Of a stretch of DNA of 59,321 nt, positions 33,835-42,924 are shown piece by piece. Numbering within the stretch: the stretch's first letter is position 1; each line of letters starts with the position of its first letter. Source of the DNA: a virus; IMG/VR virus record IMGVR_UViG_3300037882_001894, positions 1-59,321 of that record; one strand, given 5' to 3'. The translations under genes were made by a program, and so were the position numbers. The notes beneath the pieces were generated by a model that saw only the letters and a program-made list of their open reading frames with translations, ran no database searches and was not told the DNA's origin.

Positions 33835-34560
33835 ATGGCAGCACCTACGCTCAGAGAATTTGAAAGATTGATATCAAAATATGGTATATCATCATCTAAC
33901 TTATATGATATTAGTTTTGGTGCCAAGATATCCAGCAATAGTAGTGATTCTAAATTATTACAATCACTGAAACGACAATATTCTAATGATATTGGAACTA
34001 ATTATAATGCAGCAGAACAATTAAGATTTTATACAGATGATGTGAATCTTCCTGGTTTGCAATTAGTGACTGGTAGTTATAAAATTAATAATTCTCCAGC
34101 ATATTCTTATGCAGTAGATGCGATATATCCAGAAATGAGTATAACATTCATACTGGATGCATATATGAATCAAAAGAAATTATTTGAAAAATGGATCGAT
34201 TTTATTAAACCTATGTCGGTAGATTCTAAAGGTTTGATGATGAGAATGCGTTATCGAGATGAGTATGTTACAAATATTACAATTGATAAGTACGAAAGAT
34301 ATGGGAATGCCTATAAGCCAAATGATATAAAACTACCAATAAAAATAAATAAGGGTAGTGAAACAGCAACATCCAACAATTCATTACTGAAATATTCAGT
34401 GAGATTGCATAATGCTTATCCCACTAGTATTAGTAGTGTGCAACTTAATAGTGGTAGTAGTCAACTAAATCGAGTGACTGTGGGTTTTAAGTATGAGTAT
34501 TTAATCCAATCTAGTAATAATAATATAGGTGTTGCGGCAACCCTAGAAAATGTGGTTTAA
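33835..34560 (+). CDS. 54: Baseplate tube initiator gp54-like
   Basis: 241 residues. The central DDVNLPGLQLVTGSYKINNS and AVDAIYPEMSITFILDA strands, and the end (LNRVTVGFKYEYL), fit the gp54/gp19 tube-protein fold: LPG loop, long beta hairpin, 'V.F.Y' last strand. T4 gp54 is longer (320), and the tube protein gp19 is 163; the position beside 48, 53 and 26 favours gp54. It would seed tail tube polymerisation on gp48. Confidence 0.7.
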   Translation: MAAPTLREFERLISKYGISSSNLYDISFGAKISSNSSDSKLLQSLKRQYSNDIGTNYNAAEQLRFYTDDVNLPGLQLVTGSYKINNSPAYSYAVDAIYPEMSITFILDAYMNQKKLFEKWIDFIKPMSVDSKGLMMRMRYRDEYVTNITIDKYERYGNAYKPNDIKLPIKINKGSETATSNNSLLKYSVRLHNAYPTSISSVQLNSGSSQLNRVTVGFKYEYLIQSSNNNIGVAATLENVV

Positions 34561-34568
34561 GATAAATA
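34561..34568 (+). promoter_or_regulatory. Late promoter GATAAATA
   Basis: Directly after the gp54 stop, 25 bases before the ATG at 34593. Confidence 0.7.
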
Positions 34569-34592
34569 TATATTTAATAAAATTTAAGGTTT

Positions 34593-35336
34593 ATGAGAGA
34601 ATTAGTAGAAAGTGTGAAATCGTTGTATGAGATTAAATTAGGATTGAATGACATCAAAAATGATATTCCGATAGAACAGGTGAAACACGAAAAGAAAAAA
34701 GCCTATGAGGTAGATGGTGGTGATGGTAAAAAATATCATGATGGTGGTGATGAAGATATAGAATATAGTACTTCACACGGAAAATATACAGGAACCAGAA
34801 CTGCTGGTGGGAATCATACAGTCACTTACACACCAAGCGAAGAGAATAGTCCACATGATTGGGGTTCTGGTATTCGGGGTGGGGAACCAAGTATGATGTA
34901 TAATACTAACGATAGATTAAGAAATACTCAGCACTTGAGACACATGAATGCATTGCATAATCATTATGTAAAAAATCATGTGCTGCCAAATGACACACTA
35001 AGTATAGCAAAAAATAATGATGATAGTAAATTTGAAACTTCCACAAAAGTAAATAGAAGAGAGAAACTTTATGGATTGCTGAAAAAACACAAAGATTTTC
35101 ATGCACCAGATGAATCAGAAAAAGATAATGACGATCAATTGAGAACTACATACATTAGACACCCATCATCAGGAAAGCCAGTGGGTACATCAGATTCTAA
35201 TGAATATGCTATAAATAGAAAAGGCAATATAAAAGCATCGCAATTAGTGAACAAAGATACCGTAGACAGCCAAAAAGAATATAAGCCTAGCCTGACTAAT
35301 AGAGTGAAACGATTAATGAATACTAAAATATTTTAG
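34593..35336 (+). CDS. Hydrophilic late protein, paralogue of the 19505 gene
   Basis: 247 residues, rich in Asp, His, Lys and Thr. It starts MRELVESVKSLYEIKLGLND and contains LRHMNALHNHYVKNHVLPND, parallel to the LHDAMHLHNHFIKHGTKPGD segment of the protein at 19505. Both have a late promoter about 25 bases upstream. The location between gp54 and gp26 suggests a virion role for the pair; no enzymatic motif is evident. Confidence 0.6.
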   Translation: MRELVESVKSLYEIKLGLNDIKNDIPIEQVKHEKKKAYEVDGGDGKKYHDGGDEDIEYSTSHGKYTGTRTAGGNHTVTYTPSEENSPHDWGSGIRGGEPSMMYNTNDRLRNTQHLRHMNALHNHYVKNHVLPNDTLSIAKNNDDSKFETSTKVNRREKLYGLLKKHKDFHAPDESEKDNDDQLRTTYIRHPSSGKPVGTSDSNEYAINRKGNIKASQLVNKDTVDSQKEYKPSLTNRVKRLMNTKIF

Positions 35337-35350
35337 ACCATTTTGCTAAG

Positions 35351-35358
35351 TATAAATA
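35351..35358 (+). promoter_or_regulatory. Late promoter TATAAATA
   Basis: Exact T4 consensus, 25 bases before the gp26 ATG. Confidence 0.8.
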
Positions 35359-35382
35359 TACATACAAATTAAATATTTATGC

Positions 35383-36108
35383 ATGAAATTACCATCAATT
35401 GCTTATCCTACATACGAAATAACTGGTGCTATAACCAAAACCAAGATCCAGTATCGACCATTTCTCACTGGTGAAGAAAAGATATTATATCTAGCGATGA
35501 GAAGTGAAGATAATGAACAAATTAAAAATGCGGTACTGAAAGTATTGAATGCTTGTATTATCACACCAGGAATCAAAGCAGAGACATTGCCAGTATTTGA
35601 TCTCGAAAAACTCTTTTTGTCTGTTCGAGCAAAAGCAATTGGTGAAGTAATCGATCTGAAGATTCCTTGTGATGTAGAGAAACCTGAAGATGAGATTATG
35701 TATGTTGATGTGAAACTACTTATAGATGATGTAGAAGTGAAAATCCCAGATGGACATACTAATGTTATCAAAGTAACTGACAACGTGACGATAATTATGA
35801 ATTATCCAGGTTTGCAAGATTTCTTAGAAGCCAATTTCATCGACACCACCACCGAAAAAAATATGTTTGATATTACTAAATCTTGTATAGGACAGTTGAT
35901 AGTAGAAGATCAAGTATATAATTTTGCTGATGTTAGTGATGTAGAAAAAGAAGAGTTTATTAATACACTACCAACAAAGATATTTGAGAAAATTTCTAAT
36001 TTCTTTAGTAATCTACCAACATTATACTTTGACGTGGTAGTACAACATCCGGTTACTGGGAAAGAAACTACACGTAGATTAGAAGGCATAACCGATTTTT
36101 TTTCATAG
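35383..36108 (+). CDS. 26: Baseplate hub / tail assembly chaperone gp26-like
   Basis: 241 residues of the T4_baseplate (gp26) family. The N-terminal signature ITKTKIQYRPFLTGEEKILY matches the yRPFlv-EEKiLL start; LKVLNACIITPG follows. The frame ends ITDFFS at TAG 36106 just after an eight-T run. A -1 shift there would add 60 residues (see the next entry). That layout corresponds to the short and long products of tail assembly chaperones in other phages and sits just upstream of tape-measure-like genes. Confidence 0.78.
   Translation: MKLPSIAYPTYEITGAITKTKIQYRPFLTGEEKILYLAMRSEDNEQIKNAVLKVLNACIITPGIKAETLPVFDLEKLFLSVRAKAIGEVIDLKIPCDVEKPEDEIMYVDVKLLIDDVEVKIPDGHTNVIKVTDNVTIIMNYPGLQDFLEANFIDTTTEKNMFDITKSCIGQLIVEDQVYNFADVSDVEKEEFINTLPTKIFEKISNFFSNLPTLYFDVVVQHPVTGKETTRRLEGITDFFS
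36096..36102 (+). promoter_or_regulatory. Slippery heptamer T TTT TTT (-1 frameshift site)
   Basis: In-frame reading is GAT TTT TTT TCA TAG. Slippage by -1 on T-TTT-TTT bypasses the TAG at 36106 and continues as TTC ATA GCA CTC. Same type as the T-rich site of the P2 E/E' tail gene. Confidence 0.7.
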
Positions 36109-36284
36109 CACTCGGTTATACTAGTTTGGAGAATATCTATTCTAAATATTTTGAATTCATACATATACATCACTGGGATATGACATTTGTAGAAAACTGT
36201 ATCCCTTGGGAATTGGATGTATATGTACAAAAATTAAATCAATATACTGAGGAAAAAAATCAAGCACAAGCGCAACCAAGTTAG
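36102..36284 (+). CDS. -1 frame extension of gp26 (gp26/51-type long form)
   Basis: 60 residues reached only by -1 frameshifting: IALGYTSLENIYSKYFEFIH then HHWDMTFVENCIPWELDVYV. The pattern SLE.yY...F....HHW.....E..IPWE.dvYv is what single-frame relatives in cyanomyoviruses show at this point. No ATG or ribosome-binding site lies at its beginning; the first in-frame ATG (36174) is in the middle of the conserved block. The fused protein would have about 300 residues. Its stop overlaps the convergent stop of the minus-strand gene. Confidence 0.7.
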   Translation, partial: FIALGYTSLENIYSKYFEFIHIHHWDMTFVENCIPWELDVYVQKLNQYTEEKNQAQAQPS

Positions 36285-38677
36285 ACAAATATGGGTTCTG
36301 TTACGATTCCATTCATACTAGCGAGTGCTGTAAATCTATTAGCATCGCTACTATAATTGAATCCAGCAGAACTACTAATTTGTTTATCAGCTATATTAAC
36401 TTTATTACCAGAAGACAACAGATTTCTATTGACATCTGTTTTTTTGGTTTTTGTTTTTTGTTTAATTTTTTGTACAGTTGGTAATGGTGTTACTGCTGGT
36501 ACTGGATTAGCACTATTTTTATTGGTTGGTAATGGTGTTACTGCGGGTACTGGATTAGCATTATTAGTTGTTACTGGTGGTGTTGTGGTATTTGCGCTTG
36601 TGTCATTATTTTTAGGTGTTATACCCAACATTTGTGTCAAACTACTAATTGCTTTATTGATCATACCAAAATCTGGCATCATAGATGTAGAATTGGCAGT
36701 TTGATTTTGGGTTTGTTGTCCGGTTTCTGTTGGATTAGTGCTTGCTATATTGCTATCAATTGTATTTGTAAAAGATAAATTTTTGATTTTTTTTGGTATA
36801 ACAGTAGATCTAAATTTATCTAAATCTACTTGGTTAGAAAATACTAAACATCCAGCCGATCCTGGTGATCTGGTTCGGTTGGCATCTAAATGTATCCCTA
36901 CCGCTTGTCGTTTACTACTAAATTTTGGATTTAATGGCATGAATGTACTACCTACTGTCTCTTGTGGATTACCCGCGACGGTATTGCCAATATTATAATC
37001 CCCATATTCCATTGGCATCAACGAACCAGATTCACTTTGTCCACCAGCCACAAATGTTTGTTTGCTAGATACACCAGAATTAGCTATTAATTTTAATAAT
37101 GAGTTTCCTTCGGTATCTAACACATTTACGTTTAACTTTTCCAAACCTCTTTCATCTTTCATACCAGAGCGATTCACCATTACCTTACCACCATCAGCCA
37201 TTTTCTGTACATTAGATGGTAGTTCATAACCACCTTTGATCGCTTCATTTATTCTTCTTTTCGTCAATCCTTTGTCTTGTTTTGTTGCTGGTGTTTCAAA
37301 TGGTATTACAAAATTATCACTATTTGTCTTGTGTTTAGCTACATATTCTTTACCATGCCCAATAAAACTAGTATTTTTACCATCTAATGATACTGGATAC
37401 CCATCATTACTACCATCAATCCAGCCACTACTTTTTCCATTTATCACACCACCTATGCTCATTTGTGGTACTGCCTTTTTATCAGACAAGATAGACAAAA
37501 TATCTGATAAAATATCTTTGGTGTCGGTATCATCCTTTGTAGCAGCAGTATCATCTTTACTGGTTTTCGTCACCCCACTATCTTCTTTTTCTTCATTTAT
37601 CTCATTAATTGGTACATCGAAAGATTTGCCAATGTTGGTGAGCATGGGCATCAATACATTTTCATCCTTGATCGAAGATCTTAGTGCTGATAATATACCT
37701 TTACCAATTACCTCAAATGGTAGTTTTAATAGTTGTTCAAAATCTGGTGTAATTTTTTTGATATCATTATTAAATTTCTCATTATTAGTATTACCTGTCA
37801 GTAATGTTGACAACGGCTTGATATTATTAACTTTATTGTTGCTGACTACACCACCTTTAGCAAGTTTTGGTAGTGCTGATACCGTTGGTACTTTTTTTGG
37901 TTCGGCTGCTGCTGGTTTATCTTCTACCTTTACTTTTGGCAACTGATCCGGTTTTATTATTGGCGTTGCGGATTCTGGTGCTGGTGTTATATCTTTTTTT
38001 TCTTCTGTCTTTTCTGGTGCTAATGATTTCACACCATCTTTGATCTCTGATTCTGCTTCTTTAGTAGCAACTTCTGCGGATTTTGTTAATATTCCCTCTA
38101 CACCTTTTAGTAGATTATTAAAGCCATCCCCAATAACTTTAGGAGTTTCTTTGATCACATTAGTCATAGTTTCAACTGGGTTTAATAATGCATTGGCAAA
38201 TTTTCCAGCATTATTAAAAAATTCAGAAAAAGATTTACCTAATTTTTTTGCATTAGATAGTGTTCCGATAATCCCCCATATCGTACCATCTACCAAATCC
38301 ATCAGAAATTTACAAACTGCATATGCACCTTTCAATACTTTTGCTAATTTTTTGGTGTTTTCTGGTTTTCCAATCCATTCTGCTACCTTATACGCAATCA
38401 CCAATGCAGCCATCTTTGCAAACCAACCCAGTAGATCAGATAAGAATCCTTGTGATTTTTTCAGATCTTTTTGGTGTTGTGCATATTTTCTTCTTTCTTG
38501 TTCCTTGTATTTCTCTTTTTCTTTGACTTCCTTACTATTATTTTTTGCAGTCATATATTTTTCGTCTGCTTGCATTAATTTATTAGTCTTTTTCTCGATA
38601 TCCAATATTTGATCTAGCTTTAATCCTATGTCTTTCATGTCAAAATCTGGACTAGCTTGTACTTTATTCTTAGCCAT
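36281..38677 (-). CDS. Tape-measure-like protein with L,D-carboxypeptidase-like domain
   Basis: 798 residues from the ATG at 38677; longer upstream reading is rejected because a late promoter lies 27 bases before this ATG. A charged coiled N terminus (KYKEQERRKYAQHQKDLKKS) is followed by hydrophobic helices, Gly-rich LAKGGV/MADGGK motifs as in tape measures, and near residue 595 GIHLDANRTRSPGSAGCLVF, a His...GC pattern of murein L,D-peptidase/transpeptidase type. The tail has duplicated NPVPAVTPLPT. PDFGMINKAISSLTQMLG matches PDFNIINKALVDLTQMLG in the divergent gene at 38768, and the N termini also correspond, so they are paralogues. Tape measure or tail-tip wall-degrading protein. Confidence 0.65.
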   Translation of the reverse strand: MAKNKVQASPDFDMKDIGLKLDQILDIEKKTNKLMQADEKYMTAKNNSKEVKEKEKYKEQERRKYAQHQKDLKKSQGFLSDLLGWFAKMAALVIAYKVAEWIGKPENTKKLAKVLKGAYAVCKFLMDLVDGTIWGIIGTLSNAKKLGKSFSEFFNNAGKFANALLNPVETMTNVIKETPKVIGDGFNNLLKGVEGILTKSAEVATKEAESEIKDGVKSLAPEKTEEKKDITPAPESATPIIKPDQLPKVKVEDKPAAAEPKKVPTVSALPKLAKGGVVSNNKVNNIKPLSTLLTGNTNNEKFNNDIKKITPDFEQLLKLPFEVIGKGILSALRSSIKDENVLMPMLTNIGKSFDVPINEINEEKEDSGVTKTSKDDTAATKDDTDTKDILSDILSILSDKKAVPQMSIGGVINGKSSGWIDGSNDGYPVSLDGKNTSFIGHGKEYVAKHKTNSDNFVIPFETPATKQDKGLTKRRINEAIKGGYELPSNVQKMADGGKVMVNRSGMKDERGLEKLNVNVLDTEGNSLLKLIANSGVSSKQTFVAGGQSESGSLMPMEYGDYNIGNTVAGNPQETVGSTFMPLNPKFSSKRQAVGIHLDANRTRSPGSAGCLVFSNQVDLDKFRSTVIPKKIKNLSFTNTIDSNIASTNPTETGQQTQNQTANSTSMMPDFGMINKAISSLTQMLGITPKNNDTSANTTTPPVTTNNANPVPAVTPLPTNKNSANPVPAVTPLPTVQKIKQKTKTKKTDVNRNLLSSGNKVNIADKQISSSAGFNYSSDANRFTALASMNGIVTEPIFV

Positions 38678-38703
38678 AATATTATATTTTATATATACAT
38701 CAA

Positions 38704-38711
38704 TATTTAGT
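38704..38711 (-). promoter_or_regulatory. Late promoter ACTAAATA
   Basis: 27 bases before the ATG at 38677; divergent from the box at 38736. Confidence 0.7.
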
Positions 38712-38735
38712 TTTGTGGTATAATATAGAAGGAAT

Positions 38736-38743
38736 TCTAAATA
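38736..38743 (+). promoter_or_regulatory. Late promoter TCTAAATA
   Basis: 25 bases before the ATG at 38768. Confidence 0.7.
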
Positions 38744-38767
38744 TACTAGTAATAGATAATTATTAGT

Positions 38768-41551
38768 ATGGCAGTTTCTATCAGTGATATAAATAAAAAA
38801 TTTGATAATATTATTAATATTAAAGGTCGAACACTGTCTGCTTTGTCTAGACATGATCGATATATGCGATATAAACGATCACAAGAAGAATATCAAAACA
38901 AATATGCTATAAACCAACGCAACAGAAAATCTCCATCATTTGGTGCGGATTTAATTGGTACCGCTATTAAGATGGGATTGATGTTCGGGTTATTAAAAGT
39001 TTCGCAATTTGTAGCAGATCCAAAGAATAAAAAAGTAGTAACATCTTTATTACAACTGGGCAAAGGATTATTCGATATTGCCACTAAAGTAGCTGGATTT
39101 GGTGCAGATAAACTATTAGATGGAGTGTCACAAACTGCTGGTAATAAATCTATATTAGGTAAATTAAAAGGGATACTAATTGCAACAGTGGGTTTTGTAT
39201 CATTACGTTGGTTAGTAAACCCATTAAAGATAATTACTGATATAAAAGGTTTACCCAAAACATTAGGTAAACTATACAAAGGCATAAAGCTATTAAATGG
39301 TAGTTTATCAGATTTAGCAAAATGGACTAAATTTGGAGTAACCAGTATATTCAAGGGAATAGATAAATTTTTTAGTAGATTGGTATTGAAAGTGTTTGGC
39401 AAAGGCATCTGGAGTTTTTTAAGAAAAGCCGTAGACGGACTTTATCGAGGGATAGGTAGTGTGGCATCAAAACTTGGTGGTGGTATAGCAAAAGGAATAG
39501 GTAAAATGATTCCATCACCAGCAATTAGAGCATTTGGTAAAGCAATATCCAAAGTGCCTATTGTGGGTGCTTTGATGGGATTCGGAATAAATTTATTATT
39601 GGGTGATCCGATCCAGAAAGCATCAGTAAAATTGGTGACGGGTGGTATTGGTGCCTGGGTAGGTGGTGCTGTAGGTGCTATATTCCCACCAGCGATACCT
39701 GTAACAGCCGTTATCGGGGGTGTAATTGGGGATTGGATAGGAGATACCATTTATGATAAATTCGTGCCTCCGCTAGCACTTGGGGGCGTAGTAGAGCATA
39801 TATCTACAGAAGGAACCCATGTGATCGTAGCTGAGAAAGAAGATGAAGTGGTGATACCACTATCGATGCTGACATTTACTAGTGAACTGGGTGCTAAATT
39901 ATTTGAACCGATGTTGATGATGGGTTCTAGTATAGTAGGTTCGATACAATCAGTCATAAATAGTAAAGATAGTGTTTTTGCTAATATCAAATCTGATGTA
40001 TCACCAAAACTGTTACCATTGGTAAAAACCTTTGGTAGCAGAACTATAATCAGTAAAACGATCAAACGGGGATATACCGGATCTCCTAGTAAAAACGCAT
40101 CATTGACTAATGTGAAGAATAGTGATAAACTATTAAGAACTAATAACAACATTTCCAATATAGGGAATACCACTAATACCAGTGTTCTACAATTATTACA
40201 ATCTATTAAAGATGTATTATTGGAAGACACGATAAAAGCAGGAAAAACCAATATGTTTACAACAACAAATATCCCACCAGCAATTGTAGGAGAAGTACAA
40301 CAAAGCACAACAGCAGACAAACCAGGAACATTTATCGCAAGAGGACGAGCAACATATTATGATCCTAATGATCCTAATGACACAACAGCAGGTGGGCACA
40401 AGCTATCAACCGGAGAAAGATATGATTCTAATACTTTCACTGGTGCTGTATTTCCAAATGTTATCCTAAAACTACCAGAAAGATACACAGCAAAAACTAA
40501 CGAAAGACCAGCATATTTTAAAGGCAAGACAATTAAAAAACCATTTATGCTAAAAATGGTGGACGAAAAGAGTGGAAAACAAGCATATATCAGAATTAAT
40601 GATGTTGGTATCGGTGTAATGGGTGATACCACGCGATTAGTAGATATGAGTGCTGCCACAAAACGGTACTTTGGTGGAGATAGTAAAAATATTAGAGTGT
40701 ATCTCGCACCAGATGATGCGATACCAGGAGCATTACCCAATTTACCAGGATTCGCTGAAGGTGGTGAATATAAATTTAATTCCGCACCACATAAGCGTTG
40801 GTTAGGCAAACGACGTGGACGCAAACATGCTGGCGAAGATTTTGATATGAATGCGGCTGGTACTTTCCAATCCTTTATTGGTGGGCGTGTAATGTATCGT
40901 GGATTTCAGCCAGGACGATTCATGTATGGTCATTATATTGATATTCATAATGATAAACTGAAGGTAACAGAACGAATTGCCGAAGCAGCTAATATCTCTG
41001 TTAATGTTGGCGATGTAGTACAACCAGGACAGTATGTATCATCTGGTACTAGTACTGGCATGATCCATTATGAGATTCGCAAACAAGATAAATATTATAC
41101 TAAATTTGGAGAAGCTGGCACAAGTGATCCTATTAAATTTTTAGCATCAATTGGTGCTGGTAATATATCTGGTAATATTATCAAAAATGCTGCGTTAGCG
41201 TCTTTGATGGATGGTTCTACAGCACCTTCTGTGGCTGATAGTGATGGTGCTACTCCTAGTGATCCTAATAATGCGAATATGCAACCGATTATCGCTAGTG
41301 CTGCACAACCAGATTTTAATATTATTAATAAAGCATTGGTTGATCTTACCCAAATGCTAGGTGTATCCAAAGAAAAAATCAAACCTAATATTAGCAGCAG
41401 CAATATCATGCCTAGTATCGATATGAATCCAGACACCAGCACTAACACAAATATGATCAAAATAGGCGATACAACTAACATCACTAACACAATTCAGTCC
41501 ATCCTACCTAATCACAGCGTTGTGTCTTTCACCAGATTAAGAATGGTGTGA
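38768..41551 (+). CDS. Tape-measure-like protein with RlpA-like and degenerate M23 domains
   Basis: 927 residues. A basic coiled N terminus, then many hydrophobic Gly/Ile helices (about 55-330, e.g. IPVTAVIGGVIGDWIGD) as in tape-measure proteins. Residues about 520-645 resemble an RlpA double-psi barrel (ARGRATYYDPND, YIRINDVGIGVMGDTTRLVD). Residues about 670-790 resemble an M23 peptidase: zinc ligands H687 and D691 (HAGED) and H767 (MIHYEI). The first His of the HxH pair is Met765, and the other catalytic His is not found, so activity is doubtful. Next to gp27-like and gp5, it is the best gp29 (tail-length) candidate. Confidence 0.68.
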   Translation: MAVSISDINKKFDNIINIKGRTLSALSRHDRYMRYKRSQEEYQNKYAINQRNRKSPSFGADLIGTAIKMGLMFGLLKVSQFVADPKNKKVVTSLLQLGKGLFDIATKVAGFGADKLLDGVSQTAGNKSILGKLKGILIATVGFVSLRWLVNPLKIITDIKGLPKTLGKLYKGIKLLNGSLSDLAKWTKFGVTSIFKGIDKFFSRLVLKVFGKGIWSFLRKAVDGLYRGIGSVASKLGGGIAKGIGKMIPSPAIRAFGKAISKVPIVGALMGFGINLLLGDPIQKASVKLVTGGIGAWVGGAVGAIFPPAIPVTAVIGGVIGDWIGDTIYDKFVPPLALGGVVEHISTEGTHVIVAEKEDEVVIPLSMLTFTSELGAKLFEPMLMMGSSIVGSIQSVINSKDSVFANIKSDVSPKLLPLVKTFGSRTIISKTIKRGYTGSPSKNASLTNVKNSDKLLRTNNNISNIGNTTNTSVLQLLQSIKDVLLEDTIKAGKTNMFTTTNIPPAIVGEVQQSTTADKPGTFIARGRATYYDPNDPNDTTAGGHKLSTGERYDSNTFTGAVFPNVILKLPERYTAKTNERPAYFKGKTIKKPFMLKMVDEKSGKQAYIRINDVGIGVMGDTTRLVDMSAATKRYFGGDSKNIRVYLAPDDAIPGALPNLPGFAEGGEYKFNSAPHKRWLGKRRGRKHAGEDFDMNAAGTFQSFIGGRVMYRGFQPGRFMYGHYIDIHNDKLKVTERIAEAANISVNVGDVVQPGQYVSSGTSTGMIHYEIRKQDKYYTKFGEAGTSDPIKFLASIGAGNISGNIIKNAALASLMDGSTAPSVADSDGATPSDPNNANMQPIIASAAQPDFNIINKALVDLTQMLGVSKEKIKPNISSSNIMPSIDMNPDTSTNTNMIKIGDTTNITNTIQSILPNHSVVSFTRLRMV

Positions 41552-41552
41552 T

Positions 41553-41560
41553 TCTAAATA
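41553..41560 (+). promoter_or_regulatory. Late promoter TCTAAATA
   Basis: 31 bases before the ATG at 41591. Confidence 0.65.
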
Positions 41561-41590
41561 TTGTTGTAAGCTTAATATACAACAACAATA

Positions 41591-42889
41591 ATGTCAGTAG
41601 AATTTGTAGGTGATTATTCGTTAAAGAGTGTCGTACTTCGTAAAAATAAACAAGATACCGACATTAAAGATTTAGTAACTGAGATCAATATATATTCTTC
41701 CGTTAATTCAGTTGCTATATCTGCTGATATGGTGATCTCTGATAATAAAGATCTTCTTTCTTCACTACCAATCGTAGGTGGTGAGGAAATTTTTATTGAA
41801 ATTGGTACTAATGACACTAAATATACAATACCATTTGTATTATATAAGATCGATGCTAAAGTCCAACAAGAAAAGTCTCAAGTATATATCATGCGACTAT
41901 GTACTGCTGATACTCTGAAAAATGAGACATCTCGGTATTCGGTTAGACACAACAATCAATATTCGGAGAATATAGTAAAAGATCTGCTGGTTAATAGATT
42001 AAAAACTGATAAACCAATTGAAGTTGATAAAACCATTTACCCATTCAACTTTGTTAATCCAAACTGGCGTATATTTGATACATGCCAGTGGCTTGCTAGA
42101 AAGTCAGCACCGAGACAAAACGTAGAAAGTGCTGGATTTTTGTTTTATGAGACATTGAGAGGCTATCATTTCAAGAGTATTGATAATTTATTTTCGCGCC
42201 GTAGTGAGAATGAGAACAAACCATTCACATACGTTGCAGCAAAAACTAATACTAAATCAGATAAGAATTATAGGATCTTTAAATATGTCTCTGGTGAGAA
42301 ATATTTTGATGTGCTGGAAGAAATTAGAATAGGTTCTTTAGCACATTACACACAGAAAATTGATCTTACGCAAAGAAAGATGTCTTTGAATAAATCCAGC
42401 ATCAGTAGTGTATGGAATAATATGTCACATCTAGGTGGTGGTAGTATTCCAATTGATATTAGCAATGATTTGATTAACAGACCATCAAGAATCATTTACT
42501 CACCAATAATTAATAATTTATTTGGTGATAGTACTGTATATGATGAAGATGCTGATAAAATTAATAAACTAGTTGATCGGTCTTCGTATCGATATAATTC
42601 TATGGATTATTATACGATTGATTGTGAAATCGCTGGCAATTTAGCTGTGGAAGTTGGTAAAATATATACTTTATTATTCCCTTCACAAAATTCTGATAGT
42701 AGCAATGATCGAAACCGAATTAAAAATGACAACTTATCTGGAAATTGGATGGCACACTCGTTGAAAACTACTATCAATAGAACTAATGCTACTACGATTG
42801 TGCGATTCTGTCGCGATTCTAATGGCGTATCTACAAAAAATACTATAATATCTGCTGAGATCGAAACGCCGCTATTTAACATTGGATAA
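41591..42889 (+). CDS. 27: Baseplate hub protein, gp27-like
   Basis: 432 residues. The ordering of segments fits the cyanophage gp27-type hub: LVTEINIYSSVNSVAISADM, LSSLPIVGGEEIFIEIG, a YIMRLCTADTLKNETSRYSV block, NPNWRIFDTCQWLARKSAP, then ESAGFLFYETLRGYHFKSID. gp27 trimers carry the gp5 spike at the tail tip. gp5 is the next phage gene, now separated by an HNH element inserted between the two. Confidence 0.75.
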   Translation: MSVEFVGDYSLKSVVLRKNKQDTDIKDLVTEINIYSSVNSVAISADMVISDNKDLLSSLPIVGGEEIFIEIGTNDTKYTIPFVLYKIDAKVQQEKSQVYIMRLCTADTLKNETSRYSVRHNNQYSENIVKDLLVNRLKTDKPIEVDKTIYPFNFVNPNWRIFDTCQWLARKSAPRQNVESAGFLFYETLRGYHFKSIDNLFSRRSENENKPFTYVAAKTNTKSDKNYRIFKYVSGEKYFDVLEEIRIGSLAHYTQKIDLTQRKMSLNKSSISSVWNNMSHLGGGSIPIDISNDLINRPSRIIYSPIINNLFGDSTVYDEDADKINKLVDRSSYRYNSMDYYTIDCEIAGNLAVEVGKIYTLLFPSQNSDSSNDRNRIKNDNLSGNWMAHSLKTTINRTNATTIVRFCRDSNGVSTKNTIISAEIETPLFNIG

Positions 42890-42892
42890 ATG

Positions 42893-42901
42893 TGTTATAA
42901 T
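42893..42901 (+). promoter_or_regulatory. Extended -10 promoter of HNH copy 4
   Basis: TATAAT at 42896-42901 after TGT. ATG at 42925. Confidence 0.7.
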
Positions 42902-42924
42902 GGATCATAATTTACAAATATTGT

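Noticed and set aside
37236-37946. Long open frame on the plus strand opposite the tape-measure-like gene (and another at 38040-38612)
   Set aside because: Both are antisense shadows of a gene rich in Asp/Glu/Lys codons, with hydrophobic low-complexity translations, no ribosome-binding site and no promoter at the usual spacing.
38678-38854. 59-residue N-terminal extension of the minus-strand tape-measure-like protein
   Set aside because: It would run through both divergent late promoters and has a different composition; ATG 38677 has the standard promoter distance.
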